From assembly GCA_020627535.1 (NCBI GenBank), contig JAHDGU010000016.1, positions 1 to 64,000 on the forward strand: 64,000 bases of DNA, written 5' to 3'. The DNA is from Saprospiraceae bacterium. Its GTDB lineage: Bacteria; Bacteroidota; Bacteroidia; Chitinophagales; Saprospiraceae. A program made the translations under genes and the position numbers. How positions within the stretch are numbered: the stretch's first letter is position 1; every line of letters starts with the position of its first letter. Of this stretch, positions 35,498-44,677 are shown piece by piece. Below the pieces are notes generated by a model. It was not told where the DNA came from, did not search any database, and worked only from the letters and a program-made list of their open reading frames with translations.

Positions 35498-38400
35498 ATG
35501 ATTGTGGCTTTCCATATCGGTCAGCGGAAGACTCGGGTAGAGACACTCGTTTTTGTCTTCCTGTGCTGTCTTGTCGGGAGCAGCCTGTCCGCACAGAGCT
35601 GCCAGTGCACTGCCTGTCCTATCAATTTCCTGGATACTGTACCCGTCAATCTGACCATCGAGGTCGAAGGCGCGGTCGTAGATGATCTATCAGACCCTGT
35701 CCAAGGCGTCTGTGGTGTACGCATTGACTTTGGACATGATGATATAGGACAGATGACTATGGAGCTGGTCAGTCCAGCTGGTCAGTCTGTGCAGCTCATG
35801 GGGCCGCCAAGTTTATGCGGGCGAACCCTTGGGGATGTTTGGTTTATCGAGTTTGTGCCTTGCGGCGAAACAGCTGTGCCCGATGCGGGCTTTCCAGCAG
35901 TTTGGGATAATTGCTCCTTTGAAGGTACGATGCTCCAGATATTTAATGGCACATACTATCCCAATGCGGGATGTCTTGAAGACTTTGATACGGGTCCAGT
36001 GAACGGAGATTGGGAGCTTAGATTTTTGGACGACTCTGTCCGTCAATTTGGTTCTATCCTTGATTTTGAAATTATCTTTTGCCGTCCCAGCGGTATCAGT
36101 TGCACCACTCCCGTATGCCAAGACTATGAAGCTGGTCTCCCTCCGAGTTTTTATCTCTGCGAAGGGGAGACGGCAAGCATTATAGAGACCACAGGTGGTT
36201 CCTTGACCACGCACAATTGGAGCACCTCTGATGGCGAGATCCTTTCTGGGACGCAGCGTGACTCTATTCTCATAGGAAGCCCCGGTACATATGAAGTTAT
36301 TATCCAAGGACCTGATCCGCAGAGTGGATTGGTCTGTGCAGATACGAGTAGTATTACGGTTACGCCAAGTAGCTTCAGCACGCCATCGATAAGCTTCAAT
36401 CGCAGATTTGAGCTTGACTGCAACAATGATACCATCACAGTCTTCGGTGTCATCAGCAATAGCTCTGGCGATGATCGGATCATTTGGACGACAGTCTCAG
36501 GCAATATCATAGGACCCAATGATGGCGAAAGTATCGTGGTAGATCGTGAAGGCATCTACAATGTGCTCATAGAAAATCCAGAAGGATGCGGTGGCGATTT
36601 CCAGATCGAGGTCCTGCTCAATCTTGAACCTCCGATCGTATCGATCAGCAATGCCCGAGATATTACTTGTCTTTTCAATCAGTCAGACATTATCCTCAAT
36701 GCATCTGGCTCAGGGAATACATTCGTCTGGGAAGGTCCGGGGATTGATTCTCTACTCATCAATCAGATGAATCAGTCGGTCACTGAGGCGGGCACATATT
36801 CTGTGACGGTCACTGGCGAAAATGGATGTACTGCCACAGCGTGGACTTCTATCGATATTGATACCACGGCTCCTCAAATCGAGATACAGCAAAGTGCTCC
36901 TTGGTCCTGCTTTGATCCTGTGATCAGCTTGAGCGTCAACTCCAATGACTTCTTGACCAATTACATCTGGACGGGACCTGACATCAGTGGTGCGGACAGA
37001 TTTGTAGAAGTGCTCGAAGTCGATACGGCCAATCGCTATCTTGTGACAGTCATCGACGGCGATAATGGCTGCATTTCTGTGGATAGCATCGACGTCATCG
37101 ATGAGAGAGTCTTCCCGACCTTGATGGATTATTCTGACACGCTTCAGTGCCTGGATACGGCCTTGCTGCTTGATGTCGATGCCATGGGTGATCTTCTACT
37201 ATTCGAGTGGTCTGGACCGGATATTGATGCGACCAATCGGAATGATAGCTTCCCCATAGTCACGCTTCCTGGAGAATACACAGTAGCCCTGAGCGTAGAT
37301 AGTCAATGTGTGGTGACAGGGACAGTAGTTATTGACATAGATAGTCTACGACCACAGGTCCAGATCCAGGCTGACACCTTTGAGTGTGGAGATAGTATTG
37401 CGACCATTCTGGCCATCCCTTTGATTGACGGTATTGACCTAGAGTGGTCGGGACCAGGTATCACAGATGACAATCGCAATGATGCCGAGATCATCACGAT
37501 GATTCCTGGTGTATTCGAGCTTTTGGCCGCGACCGAAAATGGCTGTGAAATCAGCTATCGTATAGACGTGACAGGCTCAGGAGATATTCCATTCTTGGAA
37601 GTCATGGATGATACATTGACCTGTCTAGTCACACAAATCGAGCTTCAAGCCATCTCTGATCCCGCGGTGGATTATCTCTGGACGGGACCTGGTATTGATG
37701 ACAGTAATCGCGACCTGCCCAATCCGCTCGTGACGATCGGTGGAGCATATCAGGTCTCGGTCAGGGATAGTCTCGGATGTCTCAATGTGGCAACTCTTGA
37801 GATCATCACAGATACCATATCACCGGCGCTAGACTTGCGAGATACGAGTATTTCCTGCCTCATTAGAGAGATTGAGCTGAGGGGAGCTGAAGATGCATCT
37901 TCCGCACAGTGGGCAGGTCCAGGCATCAATACTGCCAATCAAGATCAATTGCGTCCCTTGATAGATCAAGCCGGCATTTACACGGTGGAAGCCATAGGAC
38001 TCAATGGGTGCGTAAGTATTGCTACCATGGAAGTTGCAGCTGATACCACGAGTCCACAAGTAGCTCTGAGCGCTGATGAGCTCGATTGCAATCGTCAAGA
38101 GGTCGCGATTACCAACATTAGTGATGCCACTGCATTCCTATGGTCTGGTCCTGATATATCATCTGTCAACGAGACTGAGCAGTCGCCTACAGTTGGATTG
38201 GCCGGTGTGTATGAGTTGAGCGCTTTCGCGCAAAATGGTTGTAGCACAATGAGGATGATTGAGATCACGATCGATACTGTGCGTCCTACCGCAGACTTAT
38301 CGGCAGAAAGGATAGATTGTGATAATCCTGTCACCATTTTGGAACTTATGAGTGATGGAGATTCATTCGTCTGGGAAGGTCCAGGGATTACAGCACAAAA

Positions 38401-40033
38401 TGTCAACGCAGAGCGACCCTCCGTTTCCGAAGCTGGAGACTATACCGTCTTGATTACTGGCGAAAATGGTTGCACACGAGAAATTTCAGAGCTCGTCGAA
38501 ATAGATACGACCGCTCCTGAGCTCATACTGACTAGCTCTGCCAATGCGATTACCTGTGAAGATCCAGAGGTGATCCTAGATGCCTCTAATTCCAGTGGAC
38601 AGGACGAGCTAGAGTTTTCTTGGAGTCGGCTCGAAGGAGACCCTGTCGGTGGATTTCTGGAGGAGCCGATCATCACGGTAGATCGCCAAGGCACCTATGT
38701 ACTAGAATTGACAGATCCAGCCAATGGATGTAGCTCGATGATACAGATATTGATAGGTCAAGACGACGTATTTCCCAGTTTGCAGATCGAGGCCTTTGAT
38801 ACGCTCACATGCCAAGATCCGGAGCTGAGACTTGACGGGTCTGGCTCGGAAGATGGATCTGATATTCGCTATGCGTGGACAGGTCCAGGTATTGATGGTG
38901 TCGCTAGTGCAGATGTAGTTACTATTGCCGAGGCAGGCGTCTACACATTTGCTGTGATCAATGAGGCTACTGGTTGCAGCAGAGATACGATGATTGAAGT
39001 ATTCTCCAATCAAGATCTCCCATTTGTGGAGCTTATCAGAGATGGCGCCCTGGATTGTTTCAGCAGGGAAGTGTCTCTGTCAGTGGGCAGCTCGGATCAA
39101 GGTGATAATTATGAAATTCTCTGGACTGGTCCAGGGATCACTTCTGCGACCCAAGGCGAGTCAGAGATTTCAGTCAATCAGACCGGTGATTATGCCTTGA
39201 TGATTGCGGATCTCCTGACAGGCTGTGAATCCCTATTGGCATTTGAGATCGAGGGCTTTGATGAGATTCCTACAGCCATGACTGTCACTACTTCCAATGC
39301 CAATTGCCTCACAGGAGAACTTGGAAGCATCAGGATCTCAGATATCATCGGAGGTGAAGGTCCATTTTCTATTTTCCTAAATGATCAGCTGGGGGAATTG
39401 GTCAATACAGATCTTGCTGGCGGTAGCTATGATGTCATTCTACAAGACGCCAATGGATGTTTGCTGCAGGAAACGGTCAGTCTTGGAGATATCGTGGCGC
39501 TGACTCTTGATCTCGGAGAGGATCTGATCATTGATCTAGGAGAGCGAGTCTTCGTAGACGCCATCACCAATAAGCCAGATTTTTTGAGTAGCATTCGATG
39601 GACTGGTGATCCCGTGCCTTGTGATAGTTGTCTGTCTTTTGATTTTGAGCCACGGGAGTCTGGATTATATATTTTGGAGTTGCAGGATACGGATAGTTGT
39701 CGTGCGAGTGATGAGTTATACATCGAGGTACAAGAAGGCCCGAGTCTTTACATGCCCAATGTCTTTTCGCCCAATGGAGATGGAAGGAATGATAAGTTGT
39801 CTCCGAGGATCGGAAGTATTGTACAGCAGGTGGATTTGTTCCAGATATTTGACCGCAAGGGTCATCTGGTCTATGAGAAGCACAACTTCAGAGATCTTGG
39901 CATTCAGTCAGGCTGGGATGGCCGCATTCGCGGAAATGAAATGCCGTCGCAGGTATTCACTTATCTCATCCGCTATACATTGATCAGCGGGAAAGAGATT
40001 GTACGGACTGGGGACATTACTTTGGTGCGGTAG
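35498..40033 (+). CDS. Giant T9SS type B exoprotein with P-domain and PKD-like repeats
   Basis: Secreted protein of 1511 residues. The ATG at 35498 leads to signal peptide ending FLCCLVGSSLSAQ. Next comes a proprotein convertase P-domain (about 35-185: GVRIDFGHDDIGQMTMELVSPAG, VNGDWELRFLDDSV). About 11-12 Ig/PKD-like repeats of roughly 80-90 residues follow, each with a Cys near its start and a core like W(T/S/E)GPGI, then G-x-Y-x-V and an NGC motif. Inter-repeat linkers carry DTT-P strings. The end is a type B sorting domain (CHU_C/gliding-motility-associated: YMPNVFSPNGDGRNDKLSPR ... VFTYLIRYTLISGKEI). A long cell-surface stalk or adhesin is the most likely role, by family analogy. Confidence 0.88.
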   Translation: MIVAFHIGQRKTRVETLVFVFLCCLVGSSLSAQSCQCTACPINFLDTVPVNLTIEVEGAVVDDLSDPVQGVCGVRIDFGHDDIGQMTMELVSPAGQSVQLMGPPSLCGRTLGDVWFIEFVPCGETAVPDAGFPAVWDNCSFEGTMLQIFNGTYYPNAGCLEDFDTGPVNGDWELRFLDDSVRQFGSILDFEIIFCRPSGISCTTPVCQDYEAGLPPSFYLCEGETASIIETTGGSLTTHNWSTSDGEILSGTQRDSILIGSPGTYEVIIQGPDPQSGLVCADTSSITVTPSSFSTPSISFNRRFELDCNNDTITVFGVISNSSGDDRIIWTTVSGNIIGPNDGESIVVDREGIYNVLIENPEGCGGDFQIEVLLNLEPPIVSISNARDITCLFNQSDIILNASGSGNTFVWEGPGIDSLLINQMNQSVTEAGTYSVTVTGENGCTATAWTSIDIDTTAPQIEIQQSAPWSCFDPVISLSVNSNDFLTNYIWTGPDISGADRFVEVLEVDTANRYLVTVIDGDNGCISVDSIDVIDERVFPTLMDYSDTLQCLDTALLLDVDAMGDLLLFEWSGPDIDATNRNDSFPIVTLPGEYTVALSVDSQCVVTGTVVIDIDSLRPQVQIQADTFECGDSIATILAIPLIDGIDLEWSGPGITDDNRNDAEIITMIPGVFELLAATENGCEISYRIDVTGSGDIPFLEVMDDTLTCLVTQIELQAISDPAVDYLWTGPGIDDSNRDLPNPLVTIGGAYQVSVRDSLGCLNVATLEIITDTISPALDLRDTSISCLIREIELRGAEDASSAQWAGPGINTANQDQLRPLIDQAGIYTVEAIGLNGCVSIATMEVAADTTSPQVALSADELDCNRQEVAITNISDATAFLWSGPDISSVNETEQSPTVGLAGVYELSAFAQNGCSTMRMIEITIDTVRPTADLSAERIDCDNPVTILELMSDGDSFVWEGPGITAQNVNAERPSVSEAGDYTVLITGENGCTREISELVEIDTTAPELILTSSANAITCEDPEVILDASNSSGQDELEFSWSRLEGDPVGGFLEEPIITVDRQGTYVLELTDPANGCSSMIQILIGQDDVFPSLQIEAFDTLTCQDPELRLDGSGSEDGSDIRYAWTGPGIDGVASADVVTIAEAGVYTFAVINEATGCSRDTMIEVFSNQDLPFVELIRDGALDCFSREVSLSVGSSDQGDNYEILWTGPGITSATQGESEISVNQTGDYALMIADLLTGCESLLAFEIEGFDEIPTAMTVTTSNANCLTGELGSIRISDIIGGEGPFSIFLNDQLGELVNTDLAGGSYDVILQDANGCLLQETVSLGDIVALTLDLGEDLIIDLGERVFVDAITNKPDFLSSIRWTGDPVPCDSCLSFDFEPRESGLYILELQDTDSCRASDELYIEVQEGPSLYMPNVFSPNGDGRNDKLSPRIGSIVQQVDLFQIFDRKGHLVYEKHNFRDLGIQSGWDGRIRGNEMPSQVFTYLIRYTLISGKEIVRTGDITLVR
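38220..38235 (+). repeat. NNNC-TTTC-GNNN-AAAW hairpin inside a gene, stem GCGC/GCGC
   Basis: GCGC TTTC GCGC AAAA, a perfect 4-bp stem with AAAA tail, inside the giant T9SS gene (encoding part of S-A-F-A-Q-N). It has the same stem as the intergenic copy at 35363. Confidence 0.5.
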
Positions 40034-40061
40034 CTTGTCCAACTTTTACAAGAAATGACAA

Positions 40062-40094
40062 AGAAAAAGGTCCAATCCGTGAGGATTGAACCTT
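40062..40094 (-). terminator. Terminator of tRNA-Lys
   Basis: On the minus strand AAGGT..AATCC pairs with GGATT..ACCTT around a 4-base loop (40094-40067), with a 2x2 internal loop, then TTTCTTT. It lies 10 bases after the tRNA 3' end and also separates it from the convergent giant gene ending at 40033. Confidence 0.7.
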
Positions 40095-40104
40095 CTGATT
40101 TTCG

Positions 40105-40177
40105 TGATCGGTCTGGGGCTCGAACCCAGGGCCCACGCCTTAAAAGGGCGTTGCTCTACCAACTGAGCTAACCGATC
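40105..40177 (-). tRNA. tRNA-Lys (anticodon TTT)
   Basis: On the minus strand the acceptor stem GATCGGT pairs with ACCGATC, the D arm is TAGCTCAGTTGGTAGAGC, the anticodon loop CTTTTAA is closed by ACGCC/GGCGT and reads TTT, and the T arm is CTGGGTTCGAGCCCCAG. The discriminator is A; CCA is not encoded. It lies alone, convergent to the giant gene before it and divergent from the one after it. Confidence 0.97.
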
Positions 40178-40301
40178 TCCGTGTGCTTTGGTGTCAAAGC
40201 GGCTGCAAAGATATTGTCTACGGGCAACTTTGCAAAGAGAACTTGCGGTTTTTTGATGATGGTCCTCCGCCCCTTGGACGTATAATCGCTACTGGCTTTA
40301 T

Positions 40302-43300
40302 ATGTTCAAGGATCTTGCTGCTTGTCTTAAGGCTTATTTGTACCTTCATGATACAATCCTCTTTGCCGTGAAATCCCTTTCCCCTCTTATATTTCTTGTT
40401 TTGGCCCTAGTCAATGGTCTATATGGGCAATCTTGTTTCAATTCCAACTTCGAGCAGGGCGATGCTGGTGCGTACAGCACATTTACCGGAAGGTTAGAGA
40501 CTGGAGTCCCAATCATAGATCAGATCGAGTATGATACCAATAGGCACCGCATCATGAGAGTGGATGAGGGGCTTGATCCAGTGGTAGAGAATTTGTGCCA
40601 AGACCTGGATCTTCCTGTGGTGTCGCCTAGTGGTGGTGCATATTCCATGCGACTTGGCAATTCATGGACAGGCTCGGAGGCGGAAAGTGTCAGCCTCAGA
40701 TTTACGGTGGATGAGCAATCGACCTTCTTCCTCTTGCAATATGCAGTGGTCATGGAGGATCCTTCACACACCTTCGATGACCAGCCCAGATTTGAACTCA
40801 ACATCAAGCGCACAGATGGAGAGCCTGTAGAGTGCGGTAGCTACGTCGTGAGGGCAGATGAAGAGCTAGAGGGCTTCGAAAGCTGCGGGATCCTGCGAGT
40901 GAGGCCGTGGACCACCGTAGGTATCGAGCTGCAAAGTTACCTCGGTGAGGAGATCATCATCGAGATTCTGACCACTGACTGCGGTCGTGGTGGGCATTTT
41001 GGCTATGCTTATTTTGACGCGACCTGTCAGCCGCTTTCGATAGAGGTGGTCGGATACTGTGAAGAGGCGGACTCGGCGATTGTCCGCGTGACTGAGGGAT
41101 TTGTGGATTACCTCTGGGATACAGGAGATACGACCAGCTCCATCGTCGACTATGACCCGGTCGAGGGTGAAGTCTACAATGTCACGGTGACTAGCGCTAC
41201 GGGTTGTACGCTTGTGCTCTCAGATACTTTACCACCTATTGAAGAAGTACTCGATCCTGTATTTCAAGGTCCGTTTGATAGTGTCTACTGTGGTGATCCA
41301 GAAAATTTTAATTTTCGACCGATTGTCTCTGATGCTTCTAGCATCTATTCTCTTTTTCATGGCTATGCAGCAGAACAGTTTCCGATTGATTTAGAACTAG
41401 ACACTTCCTACCAGTTTTATGCGGCCAATGATTATGGTTGCCTCAGTGATACCGTCACTTACCGATTTTCAACGGTGTCCCCAGAGCCTGATTTTATCGT
41501 CACGGCTCCATATTGCAGGGGAGAGGCGACTGGACGGATAGAAGTTGTCCAGAATCCCACTGACCCAGCCTACGAGGTCCTTTGGGAAAATGGTGAGACT
41601 GGTCTGATTTTAGAAAATGTGGCTACGGGGATCCATAAAGTCATTATTTCAAAGGACGAGTTTTGCGATGCCGAATTTTTTATTGAGGTGCCAGAGGCAG
41701 ATGGCTTTGTCCTGGACTATCGCTACTCTGCATCTGTCTGTGGTGATCAAGCGACAGCTTTTATTCAGTCAAGCGTGATCAATGCGTCTTTGCCAGTCAT
41801 GTACTCATTCAATGGAGGCGCATTTGAATTTGACGGTCAATGGAACAATTTGGGTCCGGGTGAGTATGTGGTCGTGGCGCGTGATGCTGCCAACTGTGTT
41901 TTGAGAGATACGTTCAGTATTGGCTCAAGACCTAGTCCGACTTTTCTCAATGATGTGCATGAGTTTGAGAGCTGCGATACCTTTATTACCATAGTTCCAG
42001 AAGTTGACTTTGCAGATCGGATCAGTTGGGTATTTGGACGGATTGATTCAGCGCTAGAAGTCAATACTGTGAATTTTTCAGAGGTGATTATCGAAGCAAA
42101 TTTTCAGAGTTGCAAGACGCTTGACACCTTTTATTTTAATCATCTTGGACCTCTCATCGAGGGAGATGTCGATCATCTGCTTTGCTACGACGATTCTTCT
42201 GGTGTGATTACGATTACTGATCTTAATGATGATCCATCCTTAGAATATGATTGGGGATTTTCTCGAGAAAATCGGATTACTGATCTCGCTGCGGGTACAT
42301 ATGCTGTGACCTTGACCAATGCTGCTCAGTGTACTGCATTTTCAGAGTTTCTTGTCAGACAGCCAGACTCACTCCAGTTGATCATTTCAAGCAGCTCCAC
42401 ACAAGAACTATGTGTGAATGATTCCACAGGTATTGTGTTTTTGTCGAGGCGTGGAGGATCTTGGCCCATTGAGTTTTCTATTGATGGTGTCAATTTTTCT
42501 TCTCAGTCGCGATGGGATAGTCTGCCGGCTGGTGAATACACATTTTATGCGCGAGATCGGAATGATTGTATGGCCGAAGTGTCTTATCGCATAGAAGAAG
42601 TTCCGACACCTCTTTATGAAGGTGAAGATCTCATATTGCTATGTGAGCGCCAGGCTTTTTTCGAAGTTCTTTTTTCGGATGCCTCAAGGGTATATTCAGA
42701 GTATCATGATGCATTTGGTTCTTCTTTTCTCATTGATCTGGATGTCGAGGATAGCTATCGTTTCATCGGATATAATCGTCTCAACTGTCCGTCAGATACA
42801 GTGGAGATTTCCTTCATGCAGCGAGATTCCCCAAGAGTAGAAGTACTTGTAGCAGACAATCTCTGTTTTGGAGATGCTACAGGTCGTATATCCCTGACAG
42901 TGCCGATGGACGCGAATGTACCATATACTTATCTATGGGACGATATGTCTATTGACTCAGTGCTTTCTGAGTTGCAAAGCGGCGCCTATTCCGTCACAGT
43001 CACAGATCGTTTTATGTGTGAGGCTACGTACACTTATCAAGTCACTTCACCCGCTCGCTTGATGGGCTCACATAGATTGATCAATGGGAATTCATGTGAA
43101 GGGCAACAAGATGGTGAGATCGAACTGCAGGCAAGCGGTGGCGTAGAACCTTATCTATTTTTACTGAGCGATGGACAAGAAGATTTTTTGGGCGGATTCT
43201 CTGAGCTGAGTGCAGGAATTTATATGTATAGCGTCAGGGACTCCAATGGGTGCGTGTTTTCTGATTCGTTTGACATCAAAGAAGTAAGTATAGACTCATT

Positions 43301-44495
43301 TGAACTGCAAGTAAGCCCAGAGACTTGTGATCTTGATAATGGAGCTATTGTGATTGGCGAAGTTTTTGGTGGCTTGGGTGCCAATCAGTATGGAATCAAT
43401 ATGGATGCTCTCGGTGAAATATCCGAGTTCGTGAATCTTGATTCTGGCAGTTATCTCATCCGTATCCGAGATAGTCTAGGATGCCAAATTGAGCAGGAGG
43501 TTCTTGTCCAGAGAGAATTGCCAGTCTCGATTATCAGATCAGAAGTTGTATCTACATCTTGTGATGAGCCAAACGGAGAGTTGAGGCTTGAGTTAAATTT
43601 TGAGAGTGGAACGCGCTCTTTTCTGATGGATCAAGAATTATTTTCTTTGAGCGTCGACGGTCTCGAGCCAGGTGCTTATACTTGGGTCGTTGAAGATAGT
43701 AATGGCTGCAGTGATAGTCTATCTTTTGATATTGACGGGAGTGAGCCCCTTGAGATCGTGGATGTAGACATACAAGAATTTCCATGTATATCTAGGACTG
43801 CAGACATAGAGCTCTTTCCGAATCGAGATATAGCCTTTTTGGATTATAGCATCGATGGGTCTGTGGGACAGTCCGAAGCAATCTTTATGGATGTTCCTGA
43901 AGGCGATCACCTCATTAGTATAGTAGATTCCAATGGTTGTCAAGCGCTGCTCGAGCTCGACTTACAACTAGTGGAGATGCTCTCTGTCGAGCCTCTTCTT
44001 GACGGAGCAGAGTGCGATAATTCTGGACAAGTATTTCTGGACCCTTCTGGAGGAATACCGCCATATATGTATAGCAGCGATTCAGTGAATTGGTATGGTG
44101 AGGGTGACTTTGAGAATCTTGCTCCTGGAGTTCAACTCTTTTACGTGAGAGATGACTCTGACTGTTTTCAAGAGGTCTTTGTGGATATTCCATTTTCCTG
44201 CGAGGTGTATTTTCCTACTGTGTTTTCACCCAATGGAGATGCTGTCAATGATGTCTTCAAGCCCTATCTGAATGACGAGGATTCTGTGACGATCTTGCGT
44301 CACCAGATTTTTGATCGCTGGGGTAATATGGTCTTTTCTTCGGTGGGAGTGCCTGTGTCACAGTATGATGCCTGGTGGAATGGCTCTTGGAAATCTCAGC
44401 CGGCACCTGTAGGTGTCTACACCTATGTAGTTGATCTTCTTTTTGTCAATGGTGAGCGTTTGAGATTTGATGGAGATTTTACTTTGATCAGATAG
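40302..44495 (+). CDS. Giant T9SS type B exoprotein with SprB-type repeats
   Basis: Secreted protein of up to 1397 residues. ATG 40302 is used; the GTG at 40368 would give a shorter, more usual signal peptide (KSLSPLIFLVLALVNGLYG), so the true start is unsure. A jelly-roll-like N-terminal domain (about 45-250: CFNSNFEQGDAGAYSTFTG, RPWTTVGIELQSYLGEEI) is followed by many SprB-type repeats with the pattern Cys, DG-x-I, GG-x-x-PY, F-x-x-L-x-x-G-x-Y, V-x-D-NGC. The type B sorting domain closes it (FPTVFSPNGDAVNDVFKP ... APVGVYTYVVDLLFVNGE). SprB is the main gliding adhesin of Flavobacterium; similarity of the repeats suggests a surface adhesin, though gliding is not proven. Confidence 0.87.
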   Translation: MFKDLAACLKAYLYLHDTILFAVKSLSPLIFLVLALVNGLYGQSCFNSNFEQGDAGAYSTFTGRLETGVPIIDQIEYDTNRHRIMRVDEGLDPVVENLCQDLDLPVVSPSGGAYSMRLGNSWTGSEAESVSLRFTVDEQSTFFLLQYAVVMEDPSHTFDDQPRFELNIKRTDGEPVECGSYVVRADEELEGFESCGILRVRPWTTVGIELQSYLGEEIIIEILTTDCGRGGHFGYAYFDATCQPLSIEVVGYCEEADSAIVRVTEGFVDYLWDTGDTTSSIVDYDPVEGEVYNVTVTSATGCTLVLSDTLPPIEEVLDPVFQGPFDSVYCGDPENFNFRPIVSDASSIYSLFHGYAAEQFPIDLELDTSYQFYAANDYGCLSDTVTYRFSTVSPEPDFIVTAPYCRGEATGRIEVVQNPTDPAYEVLWENGETGLILENVATGIHKVIISKDEFCDAEFFIEVPEADGFVLDYRYSASVCGDQATAFIQSSVINASLPVMYSFNGGAFEFDGQWNNLGPGEYVVVARDAANCVLRDTFSIGSRPSPTFLNDVHEFESCDTFITIVPEVDFADRISWVFGRIDSALEVNTVNFSEVIIEANFQSCKTLDTFYFNHLGPLIEGDVDHLLCYDDSSGVITITDLNDDPSLEYDWGFSRENRITDLAAGTYAVTLTNAAQCTAFSEFLVRQPDSLQLIISSSSTQELCVNDSTGIVFLSRRGGSWPIEFSIDGVNFSSQSRWDSLPAGEYTFYARDRNDCMAEVSYRIEEVPTPLYEGEDLILLCERQAFFEVLFSDASRVYSEYHDAFGSSFLIDLDVEDSYRFIGYNRLNCPSDTVEISFMQRDSPRVEVLVADNLCFGDATGRISLTVPMDANVPYTYLWDDMSIDSVLSELQSGAYSVTVTDRFMCEATYTYQVTSPARLMGSHRLINGNSCEGQQDGEIELQASGGVEPYLFLLSDGQEDFLGGFSELSAGIYMYSVRDSNGCVFSDSFDIKEVSIDSFELQVSPETCDLDNGAIVIGEVFGGLGANQYGINMDALGEISEFVNLDSGSYLIRIRDSLGCQIEQEVLVQRELPVSIIRSEVVSTSCDEPNGELRLELNFESGTRSFLMDQELFSLSVDGLEPGAYTWVVEDSNGCSDSLSFDIDGSEPLEIVDVDIQEFPCISRTADIELFPNRDIAFLDYSIDGSVGQSEAIFMDVPEGDHLISIVDSNGCQALLELDLQLVEMLSVEPLLDGAECDNSGQVFLDPSGGIPPYMYSSDSVNWYGEGDFENLAPGVQLFYVRDDSDCFQEVFVDIPFSCEVYFPTVFSPNGDAVNDVFKPYLNDEDSVTILRHQIFDRWGNMVFSSVGVPVSQYDAWWNGSWKSQPAPVGVYTYVVDLLFVNGERLRFDGDFTLIR

Positions 44496-44508
44496 CTTTC
44501 GCTAAAAT
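44493..44508 (+). repeat. NNNC-TTTC-GNNN-AAAW hairpin, stem TAGC/GCTA
   Basis: TAGC TTTC GCTA AAAT, a perfect 4-bp stem. Its first three bases are the TAG stop of the giant SprB-type gene. GCTTTTTTG follows, so this copy might also end transcription weakly. Confidence 0.6.
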
Positions 44509-44615
44509 GCTTTTTTGCTCTCTGCCATTTTGCGCCAAAGCCATGTCCTAGTGAGACTTTGAAGCAGATACGCCAGGATTTTCTAGCTGTGCTCATCCAC
44601 AGCCTACTTGTCATC

Positions 44616-44631
44616 TTACCCATGTGGGTAA
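44616..44631. promoter_or_regulatory. Palindrome TTACCCA-TG-TGGGTAA upstream of the S74 gene
   Basis: Seven-base arms TTACCCA/TGGGTAA around TG, 46 bases before the ATG at 44678. It matches the palindrome at 25796-25811 in 14 of 16 positions, and both precede a tail-fibre-like gene. The rest of the gap 44496-44677 shows only the small hairpin at its start. Confidence 0.4.
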
Positions 44632-44677
44632 AGGTGAGGCTTCAATAGGCTGATAGCTTTGCGCAAAACTCAAAGAC

